A DNA stretch of 51,390 bases from Chlorobiota bacterium (GTDB lineage: Bacteria; Bacteroidota; Bacteroidia; Bacteroidales; F082), in contig JAUVKF010000013.1 of the NCBI GenBank assembly GCA_030596395.1, forward strand, positions 1 through 51,390, read 5' to 3'. A model generated the notes under the pieces. It was not told the DNA's origin. It did no database searches and saw only the letters and a program-made list of their open reading frames with translations. Made by a program: the position numbers and the translations under genes. Each line of letters opens with the position of its first letter. The first letter of the stretch is position 1. Of the stretch, positions 32,290-41,091 are shown one piece after another.

Positions 32290-35200
32290 ATGAAAAAAGT
32301 ATTATTCTCACTCGCATTTATCATTTCATTATTTGTATCATTAATATTTAAAGGGCAAAGCTGGACCGATAACCTGCCAAAAGAAAAAATAGCAAATAAT
32401 CAACAATTAACCTTTATTGAAATTCAGGAAGCTTTTAATGCATATTGGGATCCACTTCATGTTAAAGACGGTTATTATTTTGAAAATGGCATAAAGAGAA
32501 AAGCGACTGGGTGGAAACAATTCAAACGCTGGGAATGGTTCTGGGAAAGCAGGGTTGATCCCATTACCGGTGAATTCCCCAAAACGTCTGCTGCTGATAT
32601 CCGCCAACAGATCAAAAGAACATCTGGTGTTAGAAACGCTGATGGCAACTGGTTAAGCATGGGTCCAAGTACAACTGCGGGTGGTTACACCGGGATTGGC
32701 AGGTTAAATTGCATTGCTTTTGTTGATGGTGATGATAGCAAATTTTACGTTGGATCACCCTCAGGCGGTTTATGGAAAACAACAGATGGTGGCACTACCT
32801 GGAGTGTTTTAACTGATGACAATGATATGCTGGGCATTAGCGATGCCATTGCAATTCCAACAGCAGGAGATGATATTCTATATATAGCCACCGGCGACCG
32901 TGATGGAGGAAGCCTGCACTCACTAGGAGGTGATCAGGTTCATGATAACAATACTATAGGCGTATTAAAGTCAGCTGATGGTGGTACCACGTGGTCCATT
33001 ACCGATCTGGTATGGTCAACCGATGATAAAAAGACGGTAAACCGTCTTTTAAAACATCCTGCCGATAGCGATTCGATTTATGCCACAGGCACTGACGGCG
33101 TTTTTCTGACAACAGATGGCGGGTCAAGCTGGCCTCTATTATCAGGAATTTCTGAGTTTATCGATATGGAATTCAAGCCGATGGATCCAGATATTCTATA
33201 TGGATCAACCAGGGCCGGCAAGATTTATAAATCTGGCGATAAAGGAGTTACCTGGGATTTAAAACTTGATATAACCGGTGCAAAAAGGGTGGAACTTGCC
33301 GTAAGTGAGGACGAGCCTGGCTGGGTCTATGCTGTAGTAGTGAGTACAAGCAGTGGTCTGGAAGGCATTCACAAATCGGAAGATGATGGAGAAACATGGG
33401 TCAAAGTACATGATGGTACAATATCAGGACATAATTTTCTAGGATCGGCTTGTGATGGAACTTCTACGGGCGGGCAGGGAACATACGATCTGTGTATCGC
33501 TGCTGACCCTTCAGATGCGGATATAGTATTTATTGGTGGCATCAATACATGGAAATCAACCGATGGGGGTAGTAGCTGGACAATTGCAAATATGTGGAAA
33601 CCTGACCCTTGTGGCGCTCCGGTCGTACATGCTGATAAACACAACCTCATGTTTCAGCCCGGCACAGGTGATTTATTCGAATGCAATGATGGGGGGCTTT
33701 ATAAAACCACCAATGGGGGAACCACCTGGAGTCATCATGGTAGTGGATTGGTCATTAGCCAGCTATATCGGTTAGGTGTATCACAATTAACTTCCAATAA
33801 AGTAATTATCGGTCTTCAGGACAATGGAACAAAATCGTTACTGTCGGGCACTTGGTCGGATGTGATCGGTGGAGACGGCATGGAATGTTTTATTGATTAT
33901 ACTGATGACGATATACAGTATGGTGAATATATTTATGGGACATTGTACAGAACAACGGATGGCTGGAGTTCATCAACCTCAATAACCTCAGGGTTAACAG
34001 GTTTTGGTGCCTGGGTTACTCCTTTTTCTATTGATCCGCTTACACATGAAACTATTTATACCGCCCGAGATACAGTATGGAAATCTACTGATAAAGGAAC
34101 AAGCTGGGCAAAGATCAGCGCTTTTGATGCCAGCGGTACATTCAGGTCGCTTGCAGTAGCGCCTTCTGATCCTGATACAATTTATGTAGCAACAAAAACA
34201 AAATTATGGGCTACCTACGATGGTGGTTCTACATGGACTGAGAAAACAGGAAGTTTGCCTGTGGGCGCATCCAACATCACTTATATTTCAGTGAACTCAG
34301 ATTTTGCCGATACTTTGTGGGTAGCCATGGGCGAATACAATTCGCATGGTGTGTACCAGTCAACTGATGCGGGTGCAACATGGACAAGTATTTCTTCCGG
34401 CTTGCCATCGATTCCCGTTATGTGTGTCATCCAGAACCGTCAAAATACTTCAGAAATAGAATTGTATGCTGCAACAGATGTCGGTGTGTATGTTAAAGTT
34501 GGCAGTGCCGATTGGGCACTTTATAATGAAGGGCTTCCTAACGTGGTGGTTACCGAAATTGAAATCTATTATGATGACAGTAGCCCGAACCGAAGCCGGA
34601 TACGCGCTGCAACCTACGGAAGAGGTTTGTGGGAATCTGAATTATATGCCCCTCCGGGAACTGCCCCAACAGCTGAATTTGATGCTGATGAAACTACACC
34701 GCTTATTGATTCGGCTGTGGTTTTTACTGATATCTCGAACAATGACCCAACGAGTTGGGCCTGGACTTTTATACCATCAACGGTTATATACTTAAACAGT
34801 ACTTCGTCTACTTCGCAAAACCCGGAAGTTTCGTTTGATGCAGCCGGGAGTTATGAAGTAGAACTAACAGCAACAAATACCCACGGTTCCGATACCGAAA
34901 CAAAAGTTGCATTCATAACCGTTGTTGCGCCACACAAGTGGATGGGGACAACTTCAACAGACTGGAGTACCACTACGAACTGGGATTTAGGTACCGAACC
35001 TGACGAAACCAAACATGTGATTGTTGAGTCAGGAGCAACATATTACCCGGAACTATCAGGAAATCTATATGTTGGCGGTACCGGTGTTGGTTTCAAATGC
35101 AAAAGCCTGACAATTAAAAGTGGCGGATTGGTGACAGTTGGTGATGCCGGTGGAGGTGCCGGTACTGACATGATTGTTTATGGCAACCTTAAAGTTGAAT

Positions 35201-36978
35201 CAGGAGGAACTTTAAAAATCTCAGATGACCTCAGTATAGAATCTGGTGGCAGGTTCTATGTTACCGGTGGTACTGTTGAAAGTTTTGTGAATACCTCAAC
35301 AGGGTTTGGGGATTGGACTTTTAAATCCGGTTCAGGTGGATATATGACAAGCGGAGCCTTAACTGTTTATAGTGATCTTACCTTTTACAGTGGCAGCAGC
35401 TGGTATGCCAGTGGCGGTACTTTTCATATGGGAGGTTCTGCAGCTATTGTAAAGATTATCACAGCTGATCCTGATCTCTATTTAAATGATTTTACCATTG
35501 ATGAAGATGTTTTAGCATACATTAGTACTTCATCATCTTCACCCTTATCTATACACGGTGATTATACCCAGGATGTGGGTTCAATGTTTAGCATTTCATC
35601 AGGGGAAACACTTGTGGTTTCAGGTGATGCTTTATTAAAAAGCGATGCCACCGGGGCGGCCTCACTGATCAATGTAGGCACATTTACTGTTTCCGGAACC
35701 AGCACTGTAGAACGCTATATTACTGATGGCCAATGGCATTTGCTGGCTTCACCTGTGAGTGGTGAAACAGCTGCCGCACTCTATTTTGGAGGGAGCCCTG
35801 TAGTCTGGTTGAAAAAATATCTCGAACCTTCCAATACATGGGAATTCATTACTTCATTAAGTACTCCTTTAACACCAGGTATGGGTTTTGGTTATTGGAT
35901 TAAAAGTGCTAAATCACCAAGGTCGGACGAGACTGTAAGTTTTGAGGGATCTCTGGTAAGCACTGATCTAACCATTACATCATTCGATTATAGTGGCGAC
36001 ACTGATCATGGCTACAACATTGCCGGCAATCCTTTTCCATGCGCAATTGATTGGGATATTGGCAGTTGGGATACAACTGATATCAATGGTAGTATTTGGG
36101 TGTGGGAAGATGGTGGTTCAGGAGACGGATCAGGAACTTATCTCTACCGAAACGCACAGGGATTGGGAAGCCTGACTGATGGCATCATCCCAATGGCACA
36201 AGGCTTTTTTATTCAAACTACCAGCAGCAGTGCATCTTTAACTATCCCTGCTGATGCCAGGGTGCATTCATCAGCATCATACTACAAAAATAATAGTGCT
36301 GATGAGGGGCCTCCTTATGTCGTCTTCCAGGTAAACCAGCTCAATAAAAAAGATGAGGTTTGGATTGCCTTTAGTGATGGATTAACAAACGCCTTTGATA
36401 ACGGATGGGACGTGAACAAGCTGTTCAGTACAGAAGCGTATCCACAATTATACATTGAGGAAAACAACTACAAACTCAGTATTGATGCATTGCCACCATT
36501 ATCCGAAAATGAGAAAATTATATTGCTGAATTTTAAAGCAGGAGAAAATGGCAACCATACTCTGGTATTGGATCATAAAAATAAAATGGATGGGGCAACA
36601 ATTTTCCTCGAAGATTTAAAAACCGGTGAAATCACTGATATGAACCACGAGGATACCTATAATTTCTTTTCAGAGAAAACTGATGACCCTCAACGCTTTT
36701 TAATACACTTAAATAAAATTCAGACCGGAATCGGGGAACAATTAACCGATGATTTGTATCAAATTTATTCGTGGAATAAATCTATTTATATTAAGTACCT
36801 GGGTAAAGCGAAACCTGGAAACATTCAACTTGTTGATCTTTATGGTAGATCACTTTATGAATCAGAACTTTCAGAAACTGATCTGAATGTTATCAAAACT
36901 CATCTTCGTAATACCTACATAATTGTAAAAATAATAGACGGTGAAGATGTCTATACAAAGAAAGTATTTGTCCAATAG
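32290..36978 (+). CDS. T9SS-secreted sortilin/Asp-box repeat protein with PKD and shared C-terminal module
   Basis: The 1562 residues start with a signal peptide (to about residue 24). Residues about 125-790 form a sortilin/VPS10-like beta-propeller region with about ten Asp-boxes (TTDGGTTW, SADGGTTW, TTDGGSSW, SGDKGVTW, SEDDGETW, STDGGSSW, TTNGGTTW, STDKGTSW, YDGGSTW, STDAGATW). A PKD domain follows (about 793-879). Next comes a Gly/Ser-rich beta-repeat region (about 882-1135) and a TVERYITDGQWHLLASPV module (from 1139). A T9SS type A sorting domain ends at KKVFVQ. The part after residue 793 is clearly homologous to the C-terminal 795 residues of the subtilase at 41092. The function is unknown; adhesion or polymer binding at the cell surface is plausible. 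Confidence 0.9.
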   Translation: MKKVLFSLAFIISLFVSLIFKGQSWTDNLPKEKIANNQQLTFIEIQEAFNAYWDPLHVKDGYYFENGIKRKATGWKQFKRWEWFWESRVDPITGEFPKTSAADIRQQIKRTSGVRNADGNWLSMGPSTTAGGYTGIGRLNCIAFVDGDDSKFYVGSPSGGLWKTTDGGTTWSVLTDDNDMLGISDAIAIPTAGDDILYIATGDRDGGSLHSLGGDQVHDNNTIGVLKSADGGTTWSITDLVWSTDDKKTVNRLLKHPADSDSIYATGTDGVFLTTDGGSSWPLLSGISEFIDMEFKPMDPDILYGSTRAGKIYKSGDKGVTWDLKLDITGAKRVELAVSEDEPGWVYAVVVSTSSGLEGIHKSEDDGETWVKVHDGTISGHNFLGSACDGTSTGGQGTYDLCIAADPSDADIVFIGGINTWKSTDGGSSWTIANMWKPDPCGAPVVHADKHNLMFQPGTGDLFECNDGGLYKTTNGGTTWSHHGSGLVISQLYRLGVSQLTSNKVIIGLQDNGTKSLLSGTWSDVIGGDGMECFIDYTDDDIQYGEYIYGTLYRTTDGWSSSTSITSGLTGFGAWVTPFSIDPLTHETIYTARDTVWKSTDKGTSWAKISAFDASGTFRSLAVAPSDPDTIYVATKTKLWATYDGGSTWTEKTGSLPVGASNITYISVNSDFADTLWVAMGEYNSHGVYQSTDAGATWTSISSGLPSIPVMCVIQNRQNTSEIELYAATDVGVYVKVGSADWALYNEGLPNVVVTEIEIYYDDSSPNRSRIRAATYGRGLWESELYAPPGTAPTAEFDADETTPLIDSAVVFTDISNNDPTSWAWTFIPSTVIYLNSTSSTSQNPEVSFDAAGSYEVELTATNTHGSDTETKVAFITVVAPHKWMGTTSTDWSTTTNWDLGTEPDETKHVIVESGATYYPELSGNLYVGGTGVGFKCKSLTIKSGGLVTVGDAGGGAGTDMIVYGNLKVESGGTLKISDDLSIESGGRFYVTGGTVESFVNTSTGFGDWTFKSGSGGYMTSGALTVYSDLTFYSGSSWYASGGTFHMGGSAAIVKIITADPDLYLNDFTIDEDVLAYISTSSSSPLSIHGDYTQDVGSMFSISSGETLVVSGDALLKSDATGAASLINVGTFTVSGTSTVERYITDGQWHLLASPVSGETAAALYFGGSPVVWLKKYLEPSNTWEFITSLSTPLTPGMGFGYWIKSAKSPRSDETVSFEGSLVSTDLTITSFDYSGDTDHGYNIAGNPFPCAIDWDIGSWDTTDINGSIWVWEDGGSGDGSGTYLYRNAQGLGSLTDGIIPMAQGFFIQTTSSSASLTIPADARVHSSASYYKNNSADEGPPYVVFQVNQLNKKDEVWIAFSDGLTNAFDNGWDVNKLFSTEAYPQLYIEENNYKLSIDALPPLSENEKIILLNFKAGENGNHTLVLDHKNKMDGATIFLEDLKTGEITDMNHEDTYNFFSEKTDDPQRFLIHLNKIQTGIGEQLTDDLYQIYSWNKSIYIKYLGKAKPGNIQLVDLYGRSLYESELSETDLNVIKTHLRNTYIIVKIIDGEDVYTKKVFVQ

Positions 36979-36995
36979 TATTAAATCCTTAACAA

Positions 36996-37214
36996 ATGAA
37001 AAAAGCAAAGTATATTAAATTTCTGATAGTAATTCTCTTCTATTTCTCTTCAATAGCCACATATGGACAAACGACTGAACCTGATGATCCGGGCGGCGAT
37101 CCGGTTGGTGAAGATCCATTGGGAGGTGGTGCACCAATTAGCTCAGGAACATTTCTGTTACTATCGTTAGGCGCCGCCTATGGAAGTAAAAAGTTCATAA
37201 GTCAAAAAAAATAA
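36996..37214 (+). CDS. PID-CTERM-like exported microprotein, copy 1
   Basis: The 72-residue protein has a signal peptide (MKKAKYIKFLIVILFYFSSIATYG), a short acidic Gly/Pro segment (EPDDPGGDPVGEDPLGGGAP), one hydrophobic helix (GTFLLLSLGAAYG), and a basic tail. This layout resembles PID-CTERM proteins of Bacteroidota, although the P-I-D-G signature reads PISSG. It starts 17 bp after the sortilin-like gene and ends before a strong terminator, so the two are cotranscribed. A near twin (45163-45399) follows the second large protein carrying the same C-terminal module. A partner role in its secretion or anchoring is inference. Confidence 0.85.
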   Translation: MKKAKYIKFLIVILFYFSSIATYGQTTEPDDPGGDPVGEDPLGGGAPISSGTFLLLSLGAAYGSKKFISQKK

Positions 37215-37540
37215 AGATAACTGAGCAATAGCGGGCATAAAAAACCCGCTATTTTTTTCTTTTCATCTACCCTGCGAAAACGGGTAAAGCCAACGCATAA
37301 TTTTCGTTTCATTACGCCTAAAAAAATTTCATACTGTATTGTAATCTTTTTGTCCCAAACATCGTATAACATTTATTGCTTGGCTTAAATCAATAATCAA
37401 ATCAATTGTAATATATAGTTATTAACGGTATCAGGTTGGGAACTTTTGTAAAGCTTAAATACAATTATTATTTATAACATTTATCTTGCCACAGTGTTTT
37501 TAGCTGATATTTAGAACGTTAAATCAAAAAACAATACGCT
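37215..37540. other. intergenic region with terminator and promoter space
   Basis: The 326-bp spacer holds the terminator at 37228-37258. The remainder is AT-rich sequence that should contain the promoter of the first subtilase. A TATCTTG at 37482-37488 is a weak -7 candidate. No ORF is supported. Confidence 0.5.
37228..37258 (+). terminator. rho-independent terminator after microprotein copy 1
   Basis: Perfect 8-bp arms ATAGCGGG and CCCGCTAT with an A-rich loop are followed by six or more T. Confidence 0.88.
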
Positions 37541-40500
37541 ATGAAAAAACTTTTATTTATTACCATTTGTTTAGCTTTTATTATCAATCAACAATCATTT
37601 TCTCAAACAGAAACCAATGTTGAGGAACTGTTACGTCTGTCAGAAAAATTCAGGCAGAAATGGGAAGCGGATAGGCAAGAGGTGATCAATTATTCACAAT
37701 TGCATAACATACGCATTCGAATAGAAGATTCTACCAAGTTGATGGAAATGCAATACATTGATGAATCCGGAAACCCACAGTATTATATGACTGAAAACAG
37801 AAATGCATCAGCAACTATTTCAACCAACAGGGTAAATAGTGGTGGTAGTGCAGGACTATCGCTTGATGGTTCAGGAATGACTGTTCATGAATGGGACGGA
37901 GGAGGTGTATTAACCACCCACCAGGAATTTGGTTCACGCGTTACAATGGGTGATGGAACATCCGGTACACATTACCATTCAACCCATGTTGCCGGAACCA
38001 TGATAGCGGCCGGTGTTGATCCGTATGCAAAAGGTATGGCACCTTTAGCAGAGCTTGAAGCATACGACTGGAACAGCGACGATGCTGAAATGGCAGCTGC
38101 AGCCGCAGCAGGCGCATTGGTTAGCAACCACTCCTATGGTTATACGAGGGGATGGGCCTGGAATGGCTCCGGCTGGGATTGGTATGGTAATACAGGTGTT
38201 AGTGTCTATGAAGATTATAAATTTGGCTTTTACGATAGCTATGCAGCAGACTGGGATGAAATCGCATACAACGCACCCTATTACCTGATTTGTAAATCTT
38301 CCGGTAATGACCGGGGTGATGGCCCGGGCTCAAATCCGCCTACTGCTGAGATTGATGGTGGATCAGACGGATATGATTGTATCGGCTCTCAGGGCGTTGC
38401 AAAAAATATATTAACAGTGGGTGCGGTAGAGGATATTCCTGTTGGATATACACAACCTTCAGATGTTGTAATGAGTAGTTTCAGTAGTTGGGGACCGGCT
38501 GATGATGGCAGGATTAAACCTGATGTTGTTGGAAATGGAATCGGACTTTTTTCAACATACAATGGTGCCAATGATGACTATAATTCAATTAGCGGTACTT
38601 CAATGGCTACACCAAATGTGGCTGGTTCATTAATTTTATTACAGGAACATTATGAAGACCTTAATGGCTCAGGAAGTAAGATGCGTGCAGCAACTTTAAA
38701 AGCCCTTGTAATTCATACTGCTGACGAGGCAGGCTCAAATACAGGACCTGATTACAAAAATGGTTGGGGCCTTGTTAATATTGAAAAAGCAGCAGCAAAA
38801 ATAACTGAAGATGATTCAAATGATGATATTATTTCAGAACATACACTCACAAACAGCCCAACTTATACAACAACACTTACAGCAACAAGCGGTTACCCGA
38901 TCAAAGTAACTATTTGCTGGACTGACCCCAAGGGAACTCCTCCATCACCTTCTGTTAACCCTTCGGATATTATGTTGGTTAACGACCTGGATTTAACAGT
39001 GGAAGATCAATCATCAACAACATATTATCCTTACATGTTAGACAGAAATAATCCTTCGAATGCTGCTACCACAGGAGATAATGATGTTGACAACGTAGAA
39101 GTAGTTTACATTGAAAACCCAACTGCTGGTGAAACTTATACCATAACAGTAGATAACGATGGGCCTTTAAGCGGTGGAAGCCAGGCTTTTTCTATGATTA
39201 TCAGTGGTTATGCAGTTGATCCCGATGCAAACTTTTACTCAAACACAAATTCTTGCGGGTTAAACGAAACGGTTTATTTAACTGATGTTTCGACCGAGAA
39301 TCCAACATCATGGTCATGGTCAATTAGTCCATCAACCTATACTTTTGTAAGCGGAACATCGGCAACATCTCAGAATCCTGAAATTGAGTTTACTGCTTCC
39401 GGAAATTATGACGTAAGTTTAACTGTTACAAATGCAGTTGGAAACGATACTGAGCTAAAAGCCGGTTATGTTTCAGCTAGCGATGCGCCAACAGGATATT
39501 GCGATGCTTGGTCAACTAATCCGGCAGGTAATATTGAAAACTTCAGCTTTGCCGGTGTGCTGAATTATCATACCGGTTATACAGACGCTGGCGGAGGTAC
39601 ATATTACCAGGATTTTACCAATATCATGATTGATGTTGACCGAACCGGAACCTATTCATTGTACGTGCACAACGGTTATGATGGTTCAGGTGAAGACCTT
39701 CTTGATCTGGCCGCCTGGATTGATTTTAATCGTGACGGGGATTTTAGTGATGCCGGTGAACAGGTTGTGTGCGACATTGATGATTACGGTGAAGGTACAT
39801 TTAGCGTTACAATTCCAGCTTCCGCAAGTCTTGGCGCAACCAGGCTGCGCCTTAGAACTAAATATAGTGGTTCAAGTTGCCCAGATCCGTGCAACCCAGC
39901 TACAGCAAATGGTGAGGTTGAAGACTATATCGTAAATATTAGTCCTGCACCAACCTTGCCTCCTGAAGCTGATTTTTCAGCTGATGATACAACCCCTGCT
40001 GTTGGAGCTACTGTTAATTTCACCGATCTAAGCTCCAATATACCTACCAGTTGGCTTTGGACTTTTGACCCTGCAACAGTTACTTATGTAGGAGGTACCT
40101 CTTCAAGCTCACAAAACCCACAAGTTCAGTTTACTGCAGTTGGATCTTACGATGTAACATTGTATGCTGAAAATGCTTACGGTAACGATACAGAAACCAA
40201 ATTAAATTATATAGTTGCATCAGTAAATTACTGTACTGCAAGTGGTGGTGGTGATGAGTACATTGATGGTGTACAAATTGGTACCATAAATAATACTGGT
40301 ACCGGAGCGAGTGGTTATGCTGATTATACAGCCATGTCAACCGACCTGGAACTACTGTCCAGCAACAACATTACAATTACCAATGGAAATTCATATGCTG
40401 CTGATGATCTTGGCATATGGATTGATTTAAACCAGGATGGTGATTTTGATGATACAGATGAAAATGTTGTATGTACAGGAGATGATGGTGCAGACGGAAT

Positions 40501-40873
40501 ATACTCTTTCACAGTCCCATCTACAGCAAATATGGGAAGTACCAGGATGCGGATCAGGATAAAATGGTCAGGTAACGATTGCGGATCATCATGTGGTACA
40601 ACAACCTACGGTGAAGTAGAAGATTATACAGTTAATATCACAACAGGTACACTCACCTGGGATGGAAGCGAATCAACCGATTGGGATGATCCTGACAATT
40701 GGGATGGTGGTGTGGTACCTACAAGTTCATTTAACGTTATCATACCTGATACTGCTACAGTTCCAAATTCACCTGTAATTTACAATGGAACCATTGCAAC
40801 CTGTGCAAATTTAACCCTGGAAACAGATGCATCACTTACAAGTGATGGTGAATTAACACTAACCGGACCATAA
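37541..40873 (+). CDS. secreted subtilisin-like protease with PKD and GEVED domains, lacking a sorting domain
   Basis: The 1110 residues comprise a signal peptide, a propeptide (about 20-100), and an S8 catalytic domain with Asp119 (EWDGGG), His146 (HSTHVAGT) and Ser354 (GTSMATP). A beta domain follows (about 440-555), then PKD (560-650), GEVED (653-800), PKD (805-890) and a second GEVED (896-1035). The last 75 residues (TLTWDGSESTDWDDPDNWDG onward) are the beginning of the module seen complete in the proteins at 32290 and 41092. The chain then stops at LTLTGP, so there is no T9SS sorting domain. A strong terminator follows 20 bp later. Either it is a shortened paralogue or it is released by another route. 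It shares its protease domain with the next subtilase. Confidence 0.92.
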   Translation: MKKLLFITICLAFIINQQSFSQTETNVEELLRLSEKFRQKWEADRQEVINYSQLHNIRIRIEDSTKLMEMQYIDESGNPQYYMTENRNASATISTNRVNSGGSAGLSLDGSGMTVHEWDGGGVLTTHQEFGSRVTMGDGTSGTHYHSTHVAGTMIAAGVDPYAKGMAPLAELEAYDWNSDDAEMAAAAAAGALVSNHSYGYTRGWAWNGSGWDWYGNTGVSVYEDYKFGFYDSYAADWDEIAYNAPYYLICKSSGNDRGDGPGSNPPTAEIDGGSDGYDCIGSQGVAKNILTVGAVEDIPVGYTQPSDVVMSSFSSWGPADDGRIKPDVVGNGIGLFSTYNGANDDYNSISGTSMATPNVAGSLILLQEHYEDLNGSGSKMRAATLKALVIHTADEAGSNTGPDYKNGWGLVNIEKAAAKITEDDSNDDIISEHTLTNSPTYTTTLTATSGYPIKVTICWTDPKGTPPSPSVNPSDIMLVNDLDLTVEDQSSTTYYPYMLDRNNPSNAATTGDNDVDNVEVVYIENPTAGETYTITVDNDGPLSGGSQAFSMIISGYAVDPDANFYSNTNSCGLNETVYLTDVSTENPTSWSWSISPSTYTFVSGTSATSQNPEIEFTASGNYDVSLTVTNAVGNDTELKAGYVSASDAPTGYCDAWSTNPAGNIENFSFAGVLNYHTGYTDAGGGTYYQDFTNIMIDVDRTGTYSLYVHNGYDGSGEDLLDLAAWIDFNRDGDFSDAGEQVVCDIDDYGEGTFSVTIPASASLGATRLRLRTKYSGSSCPDPCNPATANGEVEDYIVNISPAPTLPPEADFSADDTTPAVGATVNFTDLSSNIPTSWLWTFDPATVTYVGGTSSSSQNPQVQFTAVGSYDVTLYAENAYGNDTETKLNYIVASVNYCTASGGGDEYIDGVQIGTINNTGTGASGYADYTAMSTDLELLSSNNITITNGNSYAADDLGIWIDLNQDGDFDDTDENVVCTGDDGADGIYSFTVPSTANMGSTRMRIRIKWSGNDCGSSCGTTTYGEVEDYTVNITTGTLTWDGSESTDWDDPDNWDGGVVPTSSFNVIIPDTATVPNSPVIYNGTIATCANLTLETDASLTSDGELTLTGP

Positions 40874-40892
40874 TAGGTAATTATCATACATT

Positions 40893-40922
40893 AAAAAAGC
40901 GGCGATAAGCCGCTTTTTTTTT
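40893..40922 (+). terminator. rho-independent terminator after first subtilase
   Basis: Arms AAAAAAGCGGC and GCCGCTTTTTT enclose GATAA, followed by more T. It starts 20 bp after the stop codon. Confidence 0.9.
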
Positions 40923-40996
40923 GCCTCAATTGCTTCTCAAATAACCCTGTCGCATTTGAGAGTTGAAACCGTATTTGCAAAATGCCTAGATTTTTC

Positions 40997-41027
40997 TTGA
41001 CATTTCCTCTATATTATATTACCTTTA
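40997..41027 (+). promoter_or_regulatory. putative promoter of second subtilase
   Basis: TTG at 40997-40999 and TACCTTTA at 41020-41027 are separated by 20 bp, close to the Bacteroidota TTTG / TAnnTTTG pattern. The ATG is at 41092. Confidence 0.45.
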
Positions 41028-41091
41028 ACAGTTTCCATTTCACGCCATTACACAAATAATGATTTGATTAATAACCTAAACCAAACGAATT

